From the NCBI GenBank assembly GCA_016235425.1, contig JACRLC010000010.1, positions 62,001-126,000 on the forward strand: a stretch of DNA of 64,000 nucleotides. Direction: 5' to 3'. A program made the position numbers and the translations under genes. This document shows, piece by piece, positions 59,516 to 64,000 of this stretch (the stretch's first letter is position 1; every line of letters begins with the position of its first letter). The stretch is from Chloroflexota bacterium. GTDB lineage: Bacteria > Chloroflexota > Anaerolineae > Anaerolineales > Villigracilaceae. Below the pieces are notes generated by a model, which saw only the letters and a list, made by a program, of their open reading frames with translations, did not search any database and was not told the origin of the DNA.

Positions 59516-60196
59516 ATGACAGATATTTACAGGTTCCTCGCCTCCAACGAGGCGCTGATCTATATCCTTCTGGCGATAGGAGGCCTGTTTGCTTTTCGTT
59601 GGTTGTGGAAATCCTGGCGCGAATGGCAGATGTCGGTCTATAAGTTGGAGCGTGAGTTTTCGACGCGCCGCCTGGGTCAGTCTGCGGCGGTTTCGATTTT
59701 GATCGCTATTCTGTTTTGTGTCGAGTTCTTCATCGCCTCTTTTATCATACCCGGCCTGCCTGCCGATGTTTTTCTTTCGACCCCCACACTCGACCTGCTC
59801 GCCACACCTACCGGCACGCTGTCACCGGAGATGATGACTCAATTTGCCGCCCAGCCTCCGCCGGTTGCGGGGGCGAGTACGGCAGGCTGTGTTCCGGACC
59901 AGGTCATGCTGACATCACCTGAACCCGGCGAAGAAGTACAAGGAACCGTTGAATTGATTGGAACGGTTAACGTCTCAAATTTTGGGTTCTACAAATATGA
60001 GGTTGCCGCACAGGGCAGTGATACCTGGGCTACAATCTCCGCAGGACGCGAGGCCAGGATCAATGGTTCGCTTGGCCTTTGGGACACCACCGCCTTGACG
60101 CCCGGCGATTATCAGTTGCGCCTCGTCGTGACCGATAACCAGGGAAAATCCCTGTCTCCCTGTGTTGTGCCTGTGCGTGTCAAAGCGCAGGAATAA
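59516..60196 (+). CDS. Membrane-anchored protein with C-terminal beta domain
   Basis: 226 aa. Two hydrophobic helices (about 12-30 and 57-78) precede a Pro/Thr-rich linker and an Ig-like or fibronectin-like extracellular domain (about 125-224: VMLTSPEPGEEVQGTVELIGTV, then YKYEV). The domain resembles those C-terminal in cell-wall-associated proteins. No named family recognised. It follows PNP by 20 bases. Confidence 0.7.
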   Translation: MTDIYRFLASNEALIYILLAIGGLFAFRWLWKSWREWQMSVYKLEREFSTRRLGQSAAVSILIAILFCVEFFIASFIIPGLPADVFLSTPTLDLLATPTGTLSPEMMTQFAAQPPPVAGASTAGCVPDQVMLTSPEPGEEVQGTVELIGTVNVSNFGFYKYEVAAQGSDTWATISAGREARINGSLGLWDTTALTPGDYQLRLVVTDNQGKSLSPCVVPVRVKAQE

Positions 60197-60264
60197 AATT
60201 TTTGGACACGAGGTAGTTATACTGCACCTGCCATGCAAACAAATAATCTGATTATGGATGCCTG

Positions 60265-60804
60265 ATGCCTGATTTGCAAATTCGTCCCACCGTTGCCACG
60301 GACCTGCCGCGTTTGATGGGCATGGACCATTCCACCAGCAGTGATTCGGTCTGGCAATTGGAATTGCGCCGGGATGGCGGGCAGATCACCGCCGCGTTTC
60401 GCGAAGTGCGTTTACCGCGTAAAACGTCGCTCTCTTATCCTCATAACCCGTTCGCACTCGCCGATGACTGGGTGCGTAAGTCCATGATGTACACGGCGCT
60501 GATGGGGCCGGATCCGGTCGGCTACGTCAGCATGTTGGAGCGCGGGACGGCCTCCTCGGTCTGGGTCACGGACCTGGTGGTTGATGCGCCGCGGCGTCAT
60601 CAAGGGGTGGCAGGCGCCCTGTTAGCCGCCGCGCAGGATTGGGCGCAGGAAAGATCGCACCGCCGCCTGATCCTGGAAATGCAATCGAAAAATGTCCCGG
60701 CCATTCGCCTGGCGCAAAAGTTTGGTTTTGAATTCTGCGGGTATAATGACCATTATTATTTGACCCAGGATGTTGCCCTGTTTTTTGCAAAGGCATTAAA
60801 ATAG
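60265..60804 (+). CDS. GNAT family N-acetyltransferase
   Basis: 179 aa. Acetyl-CoA site motif A is present: VTDLVVDAPRRHQGVAGALLAAAQDWA, with a following motif B region (AIRLAQKFGFEFCGYNDHYY). The N-terminal part DLQIRPTVATDLPRLMGMD is typical of the family. Substrate unknown. Confidence 0.9.
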   Translation: MPDLQIRPTVATDLPRLMGMDHSTSSDSVWQLELRRDGGQITAAFREVRLPRKTSLSYPHNPFALADDWVRKSMMYTALMGPDPVGYVSMLERGTASSVWVTDLVVDAPRRHQGVAGALLAAAQDWAQERSHRRLILEMQSKNVPAIRLAQKFGFEFCGYNDHYYLTQDVALFFAKALK

Positions 60805-60862
60805 ATCAGTGATTACGGCGTGAGCCGCTTTACAAACATTCGTTTTTTACTGGAAGGGCTTC

Positions 60863-62779
60863 ATGATTAACGGTTGGACGGACAGTGTGCTGGCGGGGAT
60901 CCAGACGCTCAACCAGATTTTGACGGCTGGAATTGCGATCACGGCATTTTCGCTATTCCTTTACGCGCTTTCATTCAACCTGCGTGACCGCGTGGCGCGG
61001 TCGTTTGCCATTATCCTGTTGTGCGTCGTCGTGGTGTTCACCGCCGAAGCATTGCAGGATAAATCGCTTTCCACAGCGGGGATGGACCTGTTCCTGCGCC
61101 TGCAGTGGTTTGGAATTGTATTTCTTCCCGCGGCGTATTTGCATCTTTCAGACGCCCTGCTGGTCACAGCCGGGCGTCCTTCGCGCGGACGCAGGCGTAT
61201 TGCCGTGCGCGGCATTTATGCCGTCTCCTCATTTTTCCTTATTCTCCTTGCATTTGGATATTTGCTCGGCCCGATCGTGCTGGATGGGAAACCCGCCCCT
61301 CATCTTGAACGAACAATGTGGACCGAGATCTTTACCCTCTATTACGCGGGCATAATGGTTTGGGCCGGGATCAATTTTTCGCGTGCCTACTCGCGCATGT
61401 TGACCCGTTCGGGCCGCCGCCGCATGTTGTATCTCATGGCGGGCGCCACCGCTCCTGCGCTTGGTTCGTATCCGTATTTATTATTCGGTTCGAGCGTTGC
61501 CGCAGAACACCCCTATTTATTTTGGGGCATAGCGACGGTGATCAATTTGCTCGTGGGCGCTTTGGTAATTGTCATGGCGTATGCCGTTGCCTTCTTCGGC
61601 GTCTCGTGGCCGGACCGTGTGGTGAAGAGCCGCCTCTTCAAATGGATCATGCGCGGACCTGTGGTTGCCTCCGCCGCGCTCGGCCTGATGACCGTTGTGC
61701 GCCGCACTGGTGATTTGCTCGGTTCCCCGTACAATGCCTTTGTGCCGTTCACGGTTGTGGCGACCGTTTTATTGCTCGAACACGCGATCACTTTTGCCGC
61801 ACCCTTGTGGGAACGCTGGCTCTTCTTCGGGCGTGACCGCGTCGAATTGCAATTATTCCAGAACGTGGAAGAACGCCTGCTCACACGCGGAGATTTACAG
61901 CAGTTTTTGGAAGCCGTGCTGGCCGCCGTGCGCGACCATCTCCAATCTCCCTCCGCTTTTGTGGCCGCGATTGACGAGGAGGTCTTGTCCCTGATCGTGG
62001 TGGCGGGGAATCGATCCATGCTCGATCAGGAAAGTCTAACGGAGGCCCTGAACCACGTGAATGGCGATGAACGCCGCGAATTCCTGTGGGGCAACTTCTG
62101 GGTCCTGCCCTTGCACCAACGCAAACGCGCAGACATGGACCGTGATGAAGTCCCGCCTTTGCTTGGCCTGCTTGGCGTAGCGCGCCGCAATAACCAGCAA
62201 GGCATGGAACGCGACCAGCGCGAAGCGCTTTGGCTGCTTGCAGACCGCGCCGCGCTCGCGCTCGAAGACCGCCAACTGCAAAACCGCGTGTTCAACTCCC
62301 TCGCTGACTTGCAGCCCAAGGTGGAAATGCTCCAGCGTTTACGCGCCGCGGGACGCTATGACAGCCGTGCCAGCCTGCTTGCCGAGCAGCTTCCCGAGGA
62401 AGCCGATCTTGCCAACTGGGTAAAGGACGCACTCACACATTACTGGGGCGGACCGAAGCTAACGAACAATCCCCTCATACATTTACAGGTTGTCCGCGAA
62501 ATGGTGGACGAGAACGACGGGAACGCGGCCAATGCCCTGCGCGCCCTGCTTCGTAAAGGGGTGGACCAGGTAAAACCTCATGGGGAGCGCCGTTTTACAA
62601 CCGAATGGATCTTATACAACATTCTTGAAATGAAATTTATCGAGGGACGCAAAGTGCGCGATGTGGCATCCCGGCTGGCAATGTCGGAAGCCGACCTGTA
62701 TCGCAAACAACGCGTGGCGGTGGAGGCTGTCGCCAAAGCGATCCTTGAAATGGAAACTCAAACTCAGCAAGTGCGTTAG
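60863..62779 (+). CDS. Polytopic membrane protein with GAF-like region and C-terminal helical domain
   Basis: 638 aa. About eight or nine hydrophobic helices in residues 10-310 (for example AGIAITAFSLFLYALSF, VINLLVGALVIVMAYAVAFFG), similar to the sensor part of 7TM histidine kinases. A GAF-like domain (about 330-475) follows. The last 70 residues form a possible helix-turn-helix (KVRDVASRLAMSEADLYRKQRVAVEAVAKAIL), with no kinase, GGDEF or HD motif. It may be a membrane-bound regulator. The S1 gene follows closely. Confidence 0.65.
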   Translation: MINGWTDSVLAGIQTLNQILTAGIAITAFSLFLYALSFNLRDRVARSFAIILLCVVVVFTAEALQDKSLSTAGMDLFLRLQWFGIVFLPAAYLHLSDALLVTAGRPSRGRRRIAVRGIYAVSSFFLILLAFGYLLGPIVLDGKPAPHLERTMWTEIFTLYYAGIMVWAGINFSRAYSRMLTRSGRRRMLYLMAGATAPALGSYPYLLFGSSVAAEHPYLFWGIATVINLLVGALVIVMAYAVAFFGVSWPDRVVKSRLFKWIMRGPVVASAALGLMTVVRRTGDLLGSPYNAFVPFTVVATVLLLEHAITFAAPLWERWLFFGRDRVELQLFQNVEERLLTRGDLQQFLEAVLAAVRDHLQSPSAFVAAIDEEVLSLIVVAGNRSMLDQESLTEALNHVNGDERREFLWGNFWVLPLHQRKRADMDRDEVPPLLGLLGVARRNNQQGMERDQREALWLLADRAALALEDRQLQNRVFNSLADLQPKVEMLQRLRAAGRYDSRASLLAEQLPEEADLANWVKDALTHYWGGPKLTNNPLIHLQVVREMVDENDGNAANALRALLRKGVDQVKPHGERRFTTEWILYNILEMKFIEGRKVRDVASRLAMSEADLYRKQRVAVEAVAKAILEMETQTQQVR

Positions 62780-62793
62780 AGAAGGAGGCCTTA

Positions 62794-63777
62794 ATGGTTG
62801 GCCAAAAGAAAAAAATGGAAAACCCGATGCCCCACATTGATGATGGCTGGTGGGCCTCGGTACTGGCAGAAGAGGGTCGTTATGCACCTCCCCAGCCGGT
62901 TCGTCAGGCAGGCAAGCCCGAGGTCCGTGTTGATGCGGATGCTTCGGCCTCGTCTGCTCCAAGCAAACCGCCTGCAGATTGGACTCAGGTCAAGGATTTG
63001 TATCTGCGCGACCAGATCGTCAGCTTGGATGTCACCGGCTATAACCGCGGCGGCCTGCTCGTGGAAGGCAGCGGTTTATATGGCTTCGTGCCCTTCTCCC
63101 ATCTGGTGGATTTGGCGGGGAAAAGCGAAATCTCCGAGCGCGAGCACGATCTCGAATCCTTTGTGGGGCGCACCCTTCGATTGAAAGTGATCGAGTGCGT
63201 GCCTGAGGACGGGCGCATCGTGTTCTCTGAGCGCGCCGCGCAGGCCGAACCCGGCAAGCGCGCCGAACTGTTCGGCTCACTGCACCCGGGCGAGCGCGTG
63301 AAAGGCACGGTCACGAACATCACCGATTTCGGTGTCTTCGTTGACCTGGGCGGTGTGGAAGGATTGATCCACATCTCCGAACTTTCCTGGGGACGCGTCA
63401 TTCACCCGAATCAGATCGTGAAGATGGGACAGGCCATCGAAGTGCAAGTGCTCGATCTTGCGCCCGAACGATGCCGTGTGGCGTTGAGCCTGAAACGACT
63501 CCATGCCAACCCGTGGGAATCTGCCATCACAGATTTTCCCGAGGGAAGCGTTGTGCCGGCGACCGTCACAAGCGTGGTTTCGTTCGGTGCATTCGCAAAA
63601 CTCGACGCCGGTGTGGAAGGTTTGATCCATGCTTCCGAAATACCGCTGGCGGATGGCCAATCAGTGAAGGACCTGGTCGCCGAAGGCCAGGCGATTCAAG
63701 TACGCGTTCTTCACGTGGACGCCTCGCACCAACGCATGGGTCTCAGTATGCGCTTGAACGGAGAAGGAAGCCAGTAA
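62794..63777 (+). CDS. S1 RNA-binding protein (three S1 motifs)
   Basis: 327 aa; AGGAGG precedes the ATG. Three S1-type OB domains: about 65-135 (VSLDVTGYNRGGLLVEGSGLYGFVP), about 165-235 (VKGTVTNITDFGVFVDLGG, then VEGLIHISELSW) and about 245-318 (VPATVTSVVSFGAFAKLDAG, then VEGLIHASEI). Resembles short ribosomal protein S1 homologues (RpsA-like), which help initiation on some mRNAs. The acidic residues and the short N-terminus are typical of Gram-positive-style small S1 proteins. Confidence 0.88.
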   Translation: MVGQKKKMENPMPHIDDGWWASVLAEEGRYAPPQPVRQAGKPEVRVDADASASSAPSKPPADWTQVKDLYLRDQIVSLDVTGYNRGGLLVEGSGLYGFVPFSHLVDLAGKSEISEREHDLESFVGRTLRLKVIECVPEDGRIVFSERAAQAEPGKRAELFGSLHPGERVKGTVTNITDFGVFVDLGGVEGLIHISELSWGRVIHPNQIVKMGQAIEVQVLDLAPERCRVALSLKRLHANPWESAITDFPEGSVVPATVTSVVSFGAFAKLDAGVEGLIHASEIPLADGQSVKDLVAEGQAIQVRVLHVDASHQRMGLSMRLNGEGSQ

Positions 63778-63801
63778 CGTCAACTCGTTGCCTGAACTCC
63801 C

Positions 63802-64000
63802 ATGTCCGAATCCCGCCGCGATCATAAACAACACGATATGCAAAATGATCCGCCCGCCAACCGTTGGCTGGATCGTTTTGCGCGTTTCAACCTGCACTTT
63901 GGCCGCTTCATGCGTGACGCCGCCGGGGTGCTTCTGCTTTCGTTTGCACTCATGTCCCTGCTTGCAGTTTGGGGCGTTACCCGCGGCGCGCTCCTCACAC
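63802..64000 (+). CDS. N-terminus of probable FtsK/SpoIIIE DNA translocase (partial)
   Basis: The ATG at 63802 opens a frame that runs off the window. The first 66 codons read a polar N-terminus and then FGRFMRDAAGVLLLSFAL with a hydrophobic helix and GVTRGALLT, which resembles the first membrane segment of FtsK-like proteins. No catalytic part is visible, so the call rests on the N-terminal pattern only. Confidence 0.5.
   Translation, partial: MSESRRDHKQHDMQNDPPANRWLDRFARFNLHFGRFMRDAAGVLLLSFALMSLLAVWGVTRGALLT

Overview
The window is a bacterial chromosome segment with long co-directional operons, moderate-to-high G+C, frequent TTG starts and many dispersed palindromic intergenic repeats. 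No rRNA, tRNA, transposase, phage gene or CRISPR array was found. The gene content (cyclic-di-GMP sensor proteins with stacked GAF domains, a MoxR/DUF58/VWA/ABC cluster, an aroK-aroB fusion, tandem lspA genes, abundant repeat debris) suggests Chloroflexota, most likely class Anaerolineae. This is inference from gene style, not from a marker gene.

Layout. 1-7067: a minus-strand signalling operon (hybrid PAS/GAF histidine kinase, Rcp1-type receiver, membrane PAS-GGDEF protein, partial receiver protein), a stand-alone MEDS protein and a decayed GAF/HD-GYP remnant. 7123-9933: a PilJ-HAMP-GAF-GGDEF cyclase. 10080-12217: cysK and cysE, preceded by a structured leader that may encode a Cys-containing leader peptide. 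12497-19073: an operon whose promoter is overlapped by a 32-bp perfect palindrome, the likely PadR operator (DUF2269, DUF4345-like, PadR, MGT glycosyltransferase, membrane-fused CrtI/RetSat-like oxidoreductase, NmrA-like, CPBP protease). 19126-22844: a TetR-type operon with a tandem operator (PanE-like, TetR, Tat nitroreductase-like, DUF4260, DUF2867). 23014-36083: a large membrane system (secreted/membrane protein, ABC ATPase and permease, coiled-coil membrane protein, MoxR, DUF58, BatA-like VWA, double-VWA protein). 36743-46318: a minus-strand aromatic amino acid operon running aroH, two DAHP synthases, tyrA, aroA, aroE, aroC, aroKB, aroQ. 46526-53735: cystathionine beta-synthase, two small unknown genes, DUF1761, alr, two lspA genes, rluD-like and threonine aldolase. 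53732-58504: a GGDEF and HD-GYP pair. 58659-64000: purine nucleoside phosphorylase, a membrane protein, GNAT, a polytopic GAF-like protein, an S1-domain protein and the start of a probable ftsK.

The strongest new observation is upstream of aroH. A TTGACG-17-TAGAAT promoter drives an almost leaderless 25-codon leader peptide containing the run WFAFYFYY, followed by a strong intrinsic terminator before aroH. This looks like ribosome-mediated attenuation sensing Trp, Phe and Tyr together and controlling a complete shikimate/tyrosine operon.

The second theme is repeats that have entered genes. A double-hairpin repeat supplies the last codons and stop of three unrelated genes. In the aro operon, low-complexity and palindromic repeats form in-frame segments inside AroE, AroA and AroC and the C-terminus of one DAHP synthase.
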